DNA from: Paenibacillus agri
Lineage (GTDB): Bacteria; Bacillota; Bacilli; Paenibacillales; Paenibacillaceae
Reading direction: 5' to 3'
DNA: 64,000 bases
NCBI RefSeq assembly: GCF_013359945.1
Contig: NZ_JABWCS010000210.1
Location: 1-64,000 of the forward strand
Made by a program: the position numbers and the translations under genes. Shown one piece after another: positions 25,904-35,308 of this stretch; position 1 is the first letter of the stretch, and every line of letters starts with the position of its first letter. The notes beneath the pieces are model-generated. The model was given only the letters and a program-made list of their open reading frames with translations, made no database searches and was not told where the DNA came from.

Positions 25904-27223
25904 ATGAACCGTTCCACATCAGAGCAACTTTATCAGGAAGCCCTTCAGCATATCGTAGGAGGCGTCAACAGTCCCTCCCGTTCCTTCAAAGCCGTCGGCG
26001 GAGGTGCCCCTGTATTCATGAAGCGGGCCAGCGGCGCGCATTTCTGGGATGAGGACAATAACCGCTACATAGATTATCTGGCTGCTTACGGTCCGATTAT
26101 TACCGGCCACGCCCATCCCCATATCACCGCAGCCATCACTCAAGCTGCCGAGAACGGCATCCTTTACGGTACACCAACCCATCTGGAAATCAAGCTTGCT
26201 AAAATGCTTAAGGAAGCCATCCCTTCGATGGACAAAGTGCGGTTCGTCAATTCCGGCACCGAAGCCGTCATGACCACGATCCGCGTGGCTCGCGCCTATA
26301 CGAAGCGCAATAAGATCATTAAGTTCGCCGGCTGCTATCACGGCCACTCCGATCTGGTGCTCGTTGCCGCCGGTTCCGGCCCTTCCACACTAGGTATCCC
26401 AGACAGCGCCGGCATTCCCGTCAGCCTGGCACAAGAAGTCATTACCGTTCCGTTCAATGACCTGGATGGACTGCGCGAGGCACTTGCCACCTGGGGCGAC
26501 GATGTGGCCGCTGTTATGGTCGAACCGATTGTCGGCAATTTCGGTATGGTAATGCCGAAGCCAGGCTTCCTGGAAGGACTGTGCAAGCAGGCTCGTGACA
26601 ATGGCTCGCTTGTCATCTACGATGAGGTAATCACGGCTTTCCGCTTCCATTACGGCTCCACTCAAACCTATGCCGGTCTCGATAACCATGAAGACATCAC
26701 ACCTGACTTGACGGCGCTCGGCAAAATCATCGGCGGCGGCCTGCCGATCGGTGCTTACGGTGGGCGCAAGCATGTCATGGAACAGGTAGCTCCACTCGGT
26801 CCTGCTTACCAAGCAGGGACGATGGCGGGGAATCCGGCTTCCATCTCTGCCGGTATTGCCTGTCTTGAGGTGTTAAGCGCAGAAGGCGTCTATGAAGAAA
26901 TGGAGCGTCTTGCAATCACTCTGACCGAAGGGCTTCAGGCCTCGGCAGACCGTCACGGTATTCCACTGACGATCAACCGTATCCGCGGAGCATTCTCTAC
27001 TCATTTTTGCAATCACCCGGTCACGGATTACGAAGAGGCCCAGGATACGGACGGAGAAATGTTCGCCAGCTTCTTCCGGCACATGCTGAACCGCGGCATC
27101 AATCTGGCACCGTCCAAGTATGAGGCGTGGTTCCTGACCACCGCGCATAGCGATGCAGATATCGCTGCCACCCTGGAAGCTGCTGAGGCCTCCTTTGCCG
27201 CCATGGCGGCGGGTGACCTGTAA
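25904..27223 (+). CDS. hemL: Glutamate-1-semialdehyde 2,1-aminomutase
   Basis: This 439-residue PLP enzyme forms 5-aminolevulinate for tetrapyrrole synthesis. It shows [15 protein letters not shown] at the start, [28 protein letters not shown], and the PLP lysine in [18 protein letters not shown] (about residue 273). Length and motifs are those of a complete enzyme. No other heme gene is nearby. Bacillus-type genomes often have a second, unlinked copy (gsaB), and this could be that paralogue. Confidence 0.93.
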   Translation: MNRSTSEQLYQEALQHIVGGVNSPSRSFKAVGGGAPVFMKRASGAHFWDEDNNRYIDYLAAYGPIITGHAHPHITAAITQAAENGILYGTPTHLEIKLAKMLKEAIPSMDKVRFVNSGTEAVMTTIRVARAYTKRNKIIKFAGCYHGHSDLVLVAAGSGPSTLGIPDSAGIPVSLAQEVITVPFNDLDGLREALATWGDDVAAVMVEPIVGNFGMVMPKPGFLEGLCKQARDNGSLVIYDEVITAFRFHYGSTQTYAGLDNHEDITPDLTALGKIIGGGLPIGAYGGRKHVMEQVAPLGPAYQAGTMAGNPASISAGIACLEVLSAEGVYEEMERLAITLTEGLQASADRHGIPLTINRIRGAFSTHFCNHPVTDYEEAQDTDGEMFASFFRHMLNRGINLAPSKYEAWFLTTAHSDADIAATLEAAEASFAAMAAGDL

Positions 27224-27239
27224 ATCACAGTTATATCAT

Positions 27240-27279
27240 CAAAAGCCGCTGGGGACATATCGTTCCCCAGCGGCTTTTT
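27240..27279. terminator. Bidirectional terminator after hemL
   Basis: AAAAGCCGCTGGGGA pairs with TCCCCAGCGGCTTTT over 15 bp with flanking A and T tracts. It serves hemL, and possibly the convergent gene at 27341. Confidence 0.93.
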
Positions 27280-27340
27280 CGGATCAAATAGTACCGTCCA
27301 TTCCCCAGCCCGTCTGCTGCCTTATCATCCTCCAGGCTGA

Positions 27341-27967
27341 TTAGACGGAGGGATAAAAATCCACCTGACGGTTCAAATTGATTTCCTTGATTTTATTTTC
27401 CAAAAACATAGCCTCCGGCACCAATGAGAACTCAATCCCGTTCAATTCCTTCGGCAGCGCAGGGATGACTACAAACTGGAGCTGGGCATGGGTCCCGCCA
27501 CCTCTACTTCCATGTCTTTGTACTGTATACTCCCGCTCACCGATAATGGCCAAGGTCAGGTTAGGCTGGAGCTGCACATTTCCGGACTCTTTTTGACGAT
27601 ATTTAATCTCAACCGTAACAACGCTATAGCTTTCATACTGCATTGCATGGGTCAAGCTATAATCACAGTGATCTTGTGATGTTTTTTGCAAAATTGGCAG
27701 CACACCCACCACTTCTTCCTCTTCCGGCCAGAAGATGGGCTGTACCCTTTCATTCAACCCGCTCAGAATCATCGCAACCTGCTCCAATTCCAGTCCGAAC
27801 TGCTTGGCGAAGACTTGCATCTGCTCGGGAGCCGGTACGGCTCTCTTCCCCCCAGCGAATTCCCTCCGCTGTTGCACCAGTCCCAGAATGTGCTCATCTA
27901 TTGCTCTAACTTCCTCATTATAATGACTCGGAATCGTCCGAAATTCACCCCAGCCCATTGTTCCCAT
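27341..27967 (-). CDS. Conserved-type hypothetical protein
   Basis: 208 residues, no signal peptide or membrane helix. The N-terminal 45 residues are helical with an AIDEHILGLVQQRREFAGGK segment that loosely recalls helix one of chorismate mutase. This is weak and by eye only. The rest, with LNLAIIGERE/YTVQRHGSRGGG-like strands, looks like a beta domain. AAGGAGG lies 9 bp before the ATG, so translation is well supported. It stands alone between two terminators. I do not recognise a function. Confidence 0.75.
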   Translation of the reverse strand: MGTMGWGEFRTIPSHYNEEVRAIDEHILGLVQQRREFAGGKRAVPAPEQMQVFAKQFGLELEQVAMILSGLNERVQPIFWPEEEEVVGVLPILQKTSQDHCDYSLTHAMQYESYSVVTVEIKYRQKESGNVQLQPNLTLAIIGEREYTVQRHGSRGGGTHAQLQFVVIPALPKELNGIEFSLVPEAMFLENKIKEINLNRQVDFYPSV

Positions 27968-28044
27968 TATTACAGCCTCCTTGTCTCAGTTGTAATAATG
28001 ACAGTATAGCATATAAACACCCAACATTTGGAATCTTATTCACC

Positions 28045-28089
28045 TCAAAAAATGGCCTTCAACCCCTGAAAGAGAGGACGAAAGCCATT
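28045..28089 (-). terminator. Intrinsic terminator of def
   Basis: The minus strand has a 10-bp stem AATGGCTTTC/GAAGGCCATT (one G-U) around a long loop, followed by T6 (28050-28045). Confidence 0.75.
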
Positions 28090-28131
28090 CTTTTTACGCG
28101 TTTTTTTCAAAAAGAAGCCCGGTATGTCTGC

Positions 28132-28731
28132 CTACTCATACAAACTGTGGATCTCCACACCCTGCGGAAGCTTGAACGGGTTCTCTTTGTTAATCCGGTC
28201 ATAGAACATGATGCCATCCAGATGATCTATCTCATGCTGAATGACGATTGCGTGATAGCCTTTGTAGCGAACAACGATCTCTTTGCCGCTGGCATCATAA
28301 CCCTTGACCTTCACAGACTCATATCTCGGTACAAAGCCATGTACTGGACGATCTACCGACAAGCAGCCCTCACTCTCGGGCAAATACACCATCGCCATGG
28401 AGTGGCTGATGATCTTGGGATTCACCCAGACCTGCTCAACCATGCGCCCTTTCTCATCAGTGGCAAGCATCACGAACATCCGCTTGGACAATCCAATCTG
28501 ATTGGCTGAAAGGCCTACACCAGGGCGAAGCTTGTATTTAGCCGCAAGTTCCGGATTCTGGCTGTTCTTCAGGAACTGCATCATGCATTGCAGCGCCTCA
28601 CGATCAGCTTCCTGCAAGGGAAGCTCCACCTGCTGGGTCACCTCACGAAGTACCGGATCTCCTTCCCGAACAATATCGTCCATCCGAATGATATAGTCGG
28701 CAGTAAATTTTGAATTAGACAACAATTTCAT
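28132..28731 (-). CDS. def: Peptide deformylase
   Basis: This 199-residue metalloenzyme removes the N-formyl group from new proteins. All three motifs are present: GVGLSANQIG (motif I, G-x-G-x-x-A-x-Q), EGCLS with metal Cys 123, and HEIDH with H166, E167 and H170. The longer form and the LYE tail fit the type 2 (Gram-positive) class. The SD before the first ATG is close (AAAGGTGG directly adjacent), and a later in-frame ATG has none. No fmt or priA genes adjoin. Confidence 0.96.
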   Translation of the reverse strand: MKLLSNSKFTADYIIRMDDIVREGDPVLREVTQQVELPLQEADREALQCMMQFLKNSQNPELAAKYKLRPGVGLSANQIGLSKRMFVMLATDEKGRMVEQVWVNPKIISHSMAMVYLPESEGCLSVDRPVHGFVPRYESVKVKGYDASGKEIVVRYKGYHAIVIQHEIDHLDGIMFYDRINKENPFKLPQGVEIHSLYE

Positions 28732-28782
28732 CCACCTTTGCCTTACCGGTTTGATTTGTATATATAAGTACTGTATGCATCC

Positions 28783-30075
28783 TTACGGATTTATGAAAGC
28801 CGTCCGCAGCTTGCTGCTGTAATTCACGTCAAATCCAAGTCCAGTGGCTAACGCGCCCAATGGAAGATAGGTTTTGTCTTCCTTGCCAACCTTCTGGAGA
28901 AAAGCAGGGGTATCAATCGCAACATCCTGACCATTAACCTTAATCGTCTTCGAGCCAATCGTAACGACAACCGTTCTGTCACCGTATTGAATCGTTGCGC
29001 TTGATGTTTTGTTATCCCATTTGCCGGATGCGCCTACAGCATTCAGAATATCCTTCAGCGCCAGGAAGTTCTGACCGTTCTTAAGTATAGGCTTGTTGGG
29101 CGTATTCAATTCCACACCCTTCACAACAATATTCATAGGAGCAACTGTCGCTGCCGTAGCGACTGCCGTTGGTGTGCGGTATGCACCCCACTGCAGTTCT
29201 GCGAACACTGTAGCGATCTTCTCATATCCTAGCTGTGTCGGGTGAAAATCAGGTGTCTTGCCACTGATAATATAGGTTAATGAGAACTCTGCTCCGGCAA
29301 ATTGCTCGGCAACATGAGCAACCAGCACCGGTGCTCCGCCTTGGCTGAATGTACCAGCCACAGCCTCAGCGGCAGATGTGAGGCGATCTGCTGCATTCAT
29401 CAGCTTTGTGTAAGACTGGCCCACGGCAATCTTGGGCGCTGGCTGATATTGATCGGCAAGGAGAATCTTGGCCCCCGGATTGACCACCCGGATATTCTCC
29501 AGAATGACCTTCAGATTGGCACTATAATCAGCCAGCTTCTGATTAAGCTGTGTCTCAAAGTCCGCATCTGTCAGTTCTTTGACCTTCAAGAACAAGCTGC
29601 TTAAGTCATTTCCGCCGATTGTAATCGTGATAAGATTCGCTGCCGCGAGTTCCTTGGCCGCTTGCGGGATCCCCGCTGCGAAGGTAGCGATTCTGGGATC
29701 AGGAAGACCTTGCTGAATTGCGTCCGGTGTAGTGACCGTACCGGCTTTGAGCGCCTCTGTATAGTGACTCAGGCCGGAAGTCGTCAATCCGAGGATACCG
29801 TAATTGGCGAGCTCGCTCCGGCCATGGTACCAGCCCTGCTCCAGCAATCTCTCCGCAAATCCATAAGGCTTCGCGTTCAGGTCCGTCATTCCCGGCTCAT
29901 ATCCGGCCGTTATGGAATCTCCCAGTGCCACGATGCGGAAGGTCTCCGGTCCTTTTCCTTGCGCTGCAGCTGCCTCTCCTGCAGCTTGCACTGACCCGGG
30001 GACACCTATCCATAGCGATAACAGCAGTAGACTGCTCATACTAGCCGCTGTTATCTTCTTCCAAAATTTCAGCAT
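28783..30075 (-). CDS. Secreted SGNH/GDSL hydrolase with C-terminal stalk domain
   Basis: This 430-residue protein has a signal peptide (1 to about 30) and an SGNH esterase domain: ALGDSITAGY (block I, Ser near 50), TIGGNDLS (block III), and DFHPTQLGYEKIA (block V, Asp/His). The last 120 residues form a copper amine oxidase N-like domain, similar to that of the deacetylase at 17297. It is probably a lipase or carbohydrate esterase on the cell surface. The ATG at 30075 has GGGGAGG 6 bp upstream, so the ATG at 30090 is rejected. Confidence 0.9.
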   Translation of the reverse strand: MLKFWKKITAASMSSLLLLSLWIGVPGSVQAAGEAAAAQGKGPETFRIVALGDSITAGYEPGMTDLNAKPYGFAERLLEQGWYHGRSELANYGILGLTTSGLSHYTEALKAGTVTTPDAIQQGLPDPRIATFAAGIPQAAKELAAANLITITIGGNDLSSLFLKVKELTDADFETQLNQKLADYSANLKVILENIRVVNPGAKILLADQYQPAPKIAVGQSYTKLMNAADRLTSAAEAVAGTFSQGGAPVLVAHVAEQFAGAEFSLTYIISGKTPDFHPTQLGYEKIATVFAELQWGAYRTPTAVATAATVAPMNIVVKGVELNTPNKPILKNGQNFLALKDILNAVGASGKWDNKTSSATIQYGDRTVVVTIGSKTIKVNGQDVAIDTPAFLQKVGKEDKTYLPLGALATGLGFDVNYSSKLRTAFINP

Positions 30076-30127
30076 CGTATTCCTCCCCATTTCGTTCTGA
30101 CTCTATTCTACCATCCCGGATACCCAT

Positions 30128-30170
30128 GCAAAAGAGCGGTCCTCCGTTAAACGAAGAACCGCTCTTTTGC
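30128..30170 (-). terminator. Intrinsic terminator after the small gene at 30192
   Basis: A perfect 13-bp stem GCAAAAGAGCGGT/ACCGCTCTTTTGC (30128-30140 with 30158-30170) with a T tract in its 3' arm on the minus strand. It separates this gene from the SGNH hydrolase gene. Confidence 0.85.
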
Positions 30171-30191
30171 ATGAAGATAGCTATTCTATTA

Positions 30192-30482
30192 CTATTCCTT
30201 GTCGGAGTTTGGACTCTGGCTTTTGGCGGAGTCATTCGCTGAACCAGATGGCTCTCCAGCACGCTCCATATACTTATCATAACGGTCATCCAATTCTTGG
30301 CCGATCTTGCGATAACGCCGCGTCTCCTCCACAATGGGGTCCAGCGTCGTCTGGATACGAATCTCATACTTGGGCGAGATTTGCCGTAGCTCCTTAGCAG
30401 AGCGGTCGGTCTGCTCCATCTCGCCATCTTCCAGCAGCTCACTCAGCTTGCGTTCCAAATCATCGTTGCCGCTCATGGTCAT
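30192..30482 (-). CDS. Small hypothetical protein, charged and helical
   Basis: 96 residues, very rich in Glu, Asp, Arg and Lys, with a long predicted helix (DPIVEETRRYRKIGQELDDRYDKY) and a disordered Ser/Asn tail. GGAGG lies 8 bp before the ATG. It begins 13 bp after the inositol monophosphatase gene in the same direction, so the two form a unit. I do not recognise a family. A coiled-coil or regulatory partner role is possible but unproven. Confidence 0.75.
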   Translation of the reverse strand: MTMSGNDDLERKLSELLEDGEMEQTDRSAKELRQISPKYEIRIQTTLDPIVEETRRYRKIGQELDDRYDKYMERAGEPSGSANDSAKSQSPNSDKE

Positions 30483-30495
30483 AATGGATTCCTCC

Positions 30496-31383
30496 CTATG
30501 GCTGATATCCTGTAGCTTCCCCAGCTTTCAGCGAAGCAATCAGCGCATCATGAATACGGCCATTGCTCGCCACAACATGGCGGGTGCCAATATCATAAGC
30601 ACTCCCACGAGTATCTGTGACCTTGCCACCAGATTCCAATACAAGCAGAACACCGGCCGCACAATCCCAAGGGTTAAGCCCCACTTCCCAGTAAGCGTCG
30701 ACTCTGCCAGCCGCCACGTAGGCAAGATGCAGCGCCGCTGAGCCACCGGCGCGTATGCCCCTGATCTGCGGCAGCAGCTGCTGCAGACCGGCCATGTTCG
30801 CCGGCTGCGCGAACTCGCGATCCGGCGGGAAGCCCATGGCTAGCAGGCTGCCAGCCAGTTCATTTTCCGTCGAAACGGAAGCACGAATACCGTGAATATA
30901 TGCACCCTTACCTTTTTCAGCGACAAACATTTCATCACGGGTCGGATCATAAATAACACCAACGGTCAATTCTCCCCGAACGACGAGTGCAATCGACACA
31001 CAGTAAAAAGGAAAGCCGTGGACAAAGTTAGTGGTTCCATCCACTGGATCCACAATCCACAAATATTCATGCTCACGCGCTTCTTCAAGAGCGGCAGCTG
31101 CTGCGGCGGCACCCGGCTCTACCCCTTCCTCGCCAAGGATGGCATGGTCAGGATAATGAGTCAGGATCAGCCTGCGGATCATCTGCTCTACGCCCTTATC
31201 CACTTCTGTAACCAGATCCTGCGCAGAGGTTTTGGTGCCAAGCTCTTTTACCTGACCCTGTCTGCTTTTGATCCATTCCCCTGCCTTGGCGGCAGCATTA
31301 ATGGCTACGGCCGTGTGTCCCTTGCTGGTTACGACATAGGGTTCCCGTTCATTTCGGCTATTAGGATTTATAGGGTTCATCAT
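30496..31383 (-). CDS. Inositol monophosphatase family protein (SuhB-like)
   Basis: This 295-residue Mg-dependent phosphatase has the family motifs ILGEEG (metal Glu), WIVDPVDGTTNFVHG (metal Asp pair) and WDCAAGVLLVLESGG. The C-terminal MNPINPNS-type leader before the fold is unusual in length but of no known meaning. Likely substrates are inositol-1-phosphate, NADP or other sugar phosphates; the sequence cannot separate these. GGAG precedes the ATG. It is followed at once by the small gene at 30192. Confidence 0.92.
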   Translation of the reverse strand: MMNPINPNSRNEREPYVVTSKGHTAVAINAAAKAGEWIKSRQGQVKELGTKTSAQDLVTEVDKGVEQMIRRLILTHYPDHAILGEEGVEPGAAAAAAALEEAREHEYLWIVDPVDGTTNFVHGFPFYCVSIALVVRGELTVGVIYDPTRDEMFVAEKGKGAYIHGIRASVSTENELAGSLLAMGFPPDREFAQPANMAGLQQLLPQIRGIRAGGSAALHLAYVAAGRVDAYWEVGLNPWDCAAGVLLVLESGGKVTDTRGSAYDIGTRHVVASNGRIHDALIASLKAGEATGYQP

Positions 31384-31561
31384 TTCACTCCGCTTTCTTG
31401 AACATAATCGTCATTTCCGGGCCGGAGCCCTTGCAAAAAAATACAGATAACGGCAAGGGATTTCCCGGGCATTTGGTTTTATCCAACGTACCCTATTTCC
31501 GGAGACTTATCAAGTCATGGGCAGGCCTCTGTTCCGGCTATATCACGCGGTTTATCACTGT

Positions 31562-32569
31562 TTATGGTTCAATATTAACGCTGGCCCCGTCTAATACAGT
31601 TATTCTATGGTCAGCCTTCGCCGCTTCCTTCATTGATTCCATCAGCCCAAAAAGCGCACCGTCCTTCAGCTTGGCCTCAATCATCACATCTACGGCAGGC
31701 GTATCCTCTGCAATGCGCTGCAGGAAAGCCAGCAGTGGCACAGGCTCTACCCCGTCGGCATGACTGCGGGGATCAGAGGGGCTGCGAGGACTCGACACAT
31801 GAATTTTTGGCGGCAAATGCTCCCCGGGAAGTACATCCTTCAAAGCAAGCGGTGTCTGCCACGTCTTCAGAATTTCAGGCCACAGCTCCCACGGAAGTTC
31901 CCCTTCATTGTTCACCCACTGATGATGAATATCCAGCACCATCGGAAGTCCGAGATGCTGGCAGACTGCCAGTGTCTCCGGGGCATTGAAGGTCTTGTCG
32001 TCATTCTCCAGCGTGACACGTTCTTGTAGTTCCAATGGAAGCTCCCGGAAATGATCTTCAAACCGCGCTGCCGACGTAGGCTTGTCCCCATAGGCTCCGC
32101 CGATGTGGATGTTGTTCTTGGCCGTTGCCGGCAGCCCCATCGCACGCAGCATATCAGTATGATGCTGGAGATCCCGGATGGAATTCACCAGCACCTCTGG
32201 CCGCGGCGTACTGAGCACCGTGAAATGATCGGGGTGAAACGATACCCTCATGCCGTGTCTTTTCACATAATCGCCCACTTCAGCGAAATCATCCGCGAGC
32301 GCCGCCAGCGGCTTCCAGTCCTGGAGATCGGGATGCGTTGCCAGCGGGACCAGCTTCGAGGTCATCCGGTATACTTTGATATCAGAGCCAGTGTTATGTT
32401 TCAGCAGACGCAGCGTGTTGTGCAAATTCGTTCGAGTCAGGCTCTCCAAGCGGGCAAGTGCCGCCTCGCGATCTTCCAGCTTTTTGAATGAAGCCATCGT
32501 CATCGTCTTGGAAGGTGAACAATCGGGAATAACCGTGGACATCGCCACATAACCAAACCTTACAATCAT
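31562..32569 (-). CDS. uvsE: UV damage endonuclease UvsE/UvdE
   Basis: This 335-residue TIM-barrel nuclease nicks 5' to UV photoproducts in an alternative excision-repair route. Family motifs are RFGYVAMST at the start, RMTSKLVPLATHP, VSFHPDHFTVL, HIGGAYGDK, LENDDKTF and VLDIHHQW (metal ligands His, Glu, Asp). It is found in some spore formers. Its ATG overlaps the previous gene's stop as ATGA, so it is coupled to the 105-residue protein. Confidence 0.94.
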   Translation of the reverse strand: MIVRFGYVAMSTVIPDCSPSKTMTMASFKKLEDREAALARLESLTRTNLHNTLRLLKHNTGSDIKVYRMTSKLVPLATHPDLQDWKPLAALADDFAEVGDYVKRHGMRVSFHPDHFTVLSTPRPEVLVNSIRDLQHHTDMLRAMGLPATAKNNIHIGGAYGDKPTSAARFEDHFRELPLELQERVTLENDDKTFNAPETLAVCQHLGLPMVLDIHHQWVNNEGELPWELWPEILKTWQTPLALKDVLPGEHLPPKIHVSSPRSPSDPRSHADGVEPVPLLAFLQRIAEDTPAVDVMIEAKLKDGALFGLMESMKEAAKADHRITVLDGASVNIEP

Positions 32570-32883
32570 TTCTCTTCCCCGAAAAACATCTCATAAGCTA
32601 GAGCAGTCTGCACCCTTGATTCTTCCTCATTCAGTTTGCGGATGAGATCCATCTCCACCGCTGTTACCTCATGTCCCTGAAAATTGATCTCGGCGATGGA
32701 CGCCGAAATTTTGACGATCGCTACAGCAACATTCTCTGGAGTGTAGGCGATGACCTTTTGCCCGGTCGGATAGACGCGAAATCCTTGCTTTACCATCTTA
32801 GTGCGGCCGTACTCCAGCAGCTCATACAATTCCTGTTCGCTTTTGAATTTGCATACCGAATTGAACTCTGATTGAAAGCCCAT
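32566..32883 (-). CDS. Hypothetical protein coupled to uvsE
   Basis: 105 residues, no signal peptide, mixed alpha/beta, with a VYPTGQKVIAYTPENVAVAIVKI strand pair and a C-terminal helix. AGGAGAGAAGG precedes the ATG. The 4-bp overlap with uvsE suggests a shared role or shared regulation, but I do not recognise the family. Confidence 0.78.
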   Translation of the reverse strand: MGFQSEFNSVCKFKSEQELYELLEYGRTKMVKQGFRVYPTGQKVIAYTPENVAVAIVKISASIAEINFQGHEVTAVEMDLIRKLNEEESRVQTALAYEMFFGEEK

Positions 32884-32938
32884 CCTTCTCTCTCCTCTCT
32901 GGCCGGGATGATCCCGCCTGACGCCTTGTCATAGTGTA

Positions 32939-34030
32939 TTATTCGTTGTCGTATTTCAGGTTTTGCTTGAAATTGTAGCGTTCCAGCGCCAGCTCGATCA
33001 TACGGTCCAGCAGCGCTCTATAGGATACGCCAGTCTCACGCCACAGTAGTGGATACATGCTGTAAGGAGTGAAGCCTGGCATCGTGTTCACTTCATTAAT
33101 CATAATTTTGCCGTCAGATCTGCGCACGAAGAAGTCCGCCCGCGTAATTCCACTTCCTTCAATAGCCTTGAAAGCCACCAGCGCCGATTCTCTTAGCCGG
33201 TCTGCAATATCGGGTTCAACCGGAGCCGGAATCAGCATTTGTGACTTGCCGTCAATGTATTTGGCCGCGTAATCATAATATTCACCAGAGGAAACAATTT
33301 CACCCGGAACGGAGGCTTCAGGCTCTTCGTTACCCAGCACACCAACCTCGAGCTCACGTGCATCCACGAATTCTTCAATAATGACCTTCGTATCATACCG
33401 GAAAGCATACTCGACAGCCTTAACCAGACTTTCTTGGTCTTCTGCTTTGGAAATGCCCACGCTGGACCCCAGGTTGGCCGGCTTAACGAACACAGGGTAG
33501 CCAAGTTTATCCTCCACATTCACGATTAGCTCATGACTTCTGTGTTTCCACGAGCTAGCGTTAAAGTAGCAGTACTCACACTGATCCAGTCCGGCTTCAG
33601 CGAACAGCTTCTTCATTACGACCTTATCCATACCCGCCGCCGAGGCCAAAACTCCAGCCCCGATATAAGGAATGTTCGCAATTTCGAACAAGCCTTGAAT
33701 GGTACCATCTTCTCCATAAGTGCCGTGCAGCATCGGGAACATCACATCAACCGCTGACACCTCACTGGAAAGACCGCTGAATATGGCATTCATCGCAGTT
33801 CCTGAATCAGAAGACGCCTCAGCAAGCTTAAGCTGCTCAATCTGTGCGAATGGCGCTGTCAGCGTCTCGCCCACCTTCCACAATCCCTGCTTCGTAATAT
33901 AAAAAGGCAGAATCTCGTATTTATCGTAATCAAAAGCATTCATGACTGCAAAAGCCGTCTGCAGCGACACCTCATGCTCACCGGATTTGCCGCCGTATAC
34001 CAGACCTACGGTCAATTTTGCATTCCCCAT
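32939..34030 (-). CDS. ddl: D-alanine--D-alanine ligase
   Basis: This 363-residue ATP-grasp enzyme makes the D-Ala-D-Ala of peptidoglycan. It shows VGLVYGGKSGEHEVSLQTA at the N-terminus, HGTYGEDGTIQGLFE, VFVKPANLGSSVGISKA, EEFVDARELEVGVLG, and EVNTMPGFTPYSMYP. The signature supports the normal D-Ala ligase class; I see no sign of a D-Lac (VanA) type. The open frame extends 43 codons upstream into the amidase gene, but ATG 34030 fits the family start and has GAGG upstream. Confidence 0.96.
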   Translation of the reverse strand: MGNAKLTVGLVYGGKSGEHEVSLQTAFAVMNAFDYDKYEILPFYITKQGLWKVGETLTAPFAQIEQLKLAEASSDSGTAMNAIFSGLSSEVSAVDVMFPMLHGTYGEDGTIQGLFEIANIPYIGAGVLASAAGMDKVVMKKLFAEAGLDQCEYCYFNASSWKHRSHELIVNVEDKLGYPVFVKPANLGSSVGISKAEDQESLVKAVEYAFRYDTKVIIEEFVDARELEVGVLGNEEPEASVPGEIVSSGEYYDYAAKYIDGKSQMLIPAPVEPDIADRLRESALVAFKAIEGSGITRADFFVRRSDGKIMINEVNTMPGFTPYSMYPLLWRETGVSYRALLDRMIELALERYNFKQNLKYDNE

Positions 34031-34052
34031 ACTCCAATAACCTCTTTCCGAA

Positions 34053-35075
34053 TTATAAATAGTCATTAATATGAAAAAAACGGTAGGCCGTCTTGTCGGT
34101 CCACGCATAGGAATCGCGATAATCCCAATAGCGATGGCGGCTGCTGACCGTACGTGCATTCACCAGCGGCATGCCGCCTGCATCAAGCGCGGTGACGAAC
34201 GTGCTGTGCTGGTAATGGCCGTCGCCATCCCAATCGTAGAAGATGACATCTCCCGGCTGAAGCTGCTCTGCCCGCTCTACTGCTTCAGCACGCAGACCGC
34301 TGCTGCGGCTGGCACTCAAATAACGTTGCAGGCTGTCCGACACAGCCCAGCTGAAGCTCCACCACTCCTGGCTTCCATTGTAACCTTTGTACCACCAGCC
34401 CGTTTCTCTTTTACCAGTATAGTTGAAAGGCGCTCCCCCTGCAAAGAGACATTGGGAGACATAATTGGTGCAATCCACTTCGAAGTTGGTGTATTCCGGG
34501 TTCCCTTCTTTCCACCAACGATCGGCGTATGCTACAGCTGCCTCGCGGTTGTAACGGATCTCTTTGGAGCCGGAATTTCCCCCTAATATATTCTTGTTCA
34601 GAAGCGGCTGCGAGGGCTGTGGGGCAGGCAGAACCTCTCCCCATTTGGAGACTCTCCCGTCCGCTTCAGGTTCGATGTAGCGTTTGGCACTCCTCTCTGG
34701 AATTCTCCGCTCCACTGCGGCAATCTCCCAGCTCCCGCCCTGAACAAAAATCAAGCGTTCCGATTCTACTGCATCTTCACGATGCCTCATGCCGCCTTTC
34801 TCATAATAAAGCGCACGATGCAGAACTACCTCTGCAATAACCTCACTCGGAGATTGATGTACAACATTTAATGTCTTGACTCCCGTCTCTCCACGCAGTG
34901 GCGTGATGCCTCTGCCGGCATACCACTCCCCCAGCCTGCGGGAGCGCTCCTCCTGCTGTATCCGAAAGCGCGGATCTCTCACCACAGAAAAACGCGGTAC
35001 AGCCCCCGGTTCCACCCTGTCTTTGTTCAATTGATCCACATATTCATACAGACTTCGTTTCCAATCCTGCTCCAT
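34053..35075 (-). CDS. Amidase_6 domain protein
   Basis: 340 residues with the C-terminal amidase_6-type domain (about 175-340). It shows YADRWW at the start, the Cys in VDCTNYVSQCLFAGG, the His in GHYQHSTFV, and a Trp-rich end. The N-terminal half has no clear family. No signal peptide is visible, so either export is non-classical or it acts inside the cell. Its relatives are linked to peptidoglycan or spore-coat peptides. GGGAG lies before the ATG. It is the first gene of a leftward group with ddl. Confidence 0.82.
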   Translation of the reverse strand: MEQDWKRSLYEYVDQLNKDRVEPGAVPRFSVVRDPRFRIQQEERSRRLGEWYAGRGITPLRGETGVKTLNVVHQSPSEVIAEVVLHRALYYEKGGMRHREDAVESERLIFVQGGSWEIAAVERRIPERSAKRYIEPEADGRVSKWGEVLPAPQPSQPLLNKNILGGNSGSKEIRYNREAAVAYADRWWKEGNPEYTNFEVDCTNYVSQCLFAGGAPFNYTGKRETGWWYKGYNGSQEWWSFSWAVSDSLQRYLSASRSSGLRAEAVERAEQLQPGDVIFYDWDGDGHYQHSTFVTALDAGGMPLVNARTVSSRHRYWDYRDSYAWTDKTAYRFFHINDYL

Positions 35076-35221
35076 TCTACTCCCGCCCCTTCTCCCCTGT
35101 TTAGCTGCTGTCCTATGTATATGAAGGAAAGTGCGCTGCTATACAGATGCAATCCATTTTGGATATGATTACGGGGTGGAGAAAACGGGCGGTATTCCCA
35201 TCAAAAAGGAGCAAAAAAAAC

Positions 35222-35250
35222 TTTACTCCCCTCCTTGTAAACGTTATACT
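35222..35250 (+). promoter_or_regulatory. acnA promoter with overlapping cre-like site
   Basis: -35 TTTACT (35222-35227) and -10 TATACT (35245-35250), 17-bp spacer. TTGTAAACGTTATA (35235-35248) inside it resembles a CcpA cre site with mismatches at the 3' end, so catabolite repression is possible. Confidence 0.5.
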
Positions 35251-35308
35251 TAAAGGAGATGCAATATATGAAATGGAGTTTCAACAGATGAAACAAGGAG
35301 GCGCATTT

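Noticed and set aside
34031..34159. Upstream extension of ddl by 43 residues
   Set aside because: It overlaps the amidase gene's end, lacks an SD and does not match the ddl family start.
35147..35308. Upstream extension of acnA by 54 residues
   Set aside because: The proposed promoter and cre-like site lie inside it, and AAGGAGG marks the ATG at 35309.
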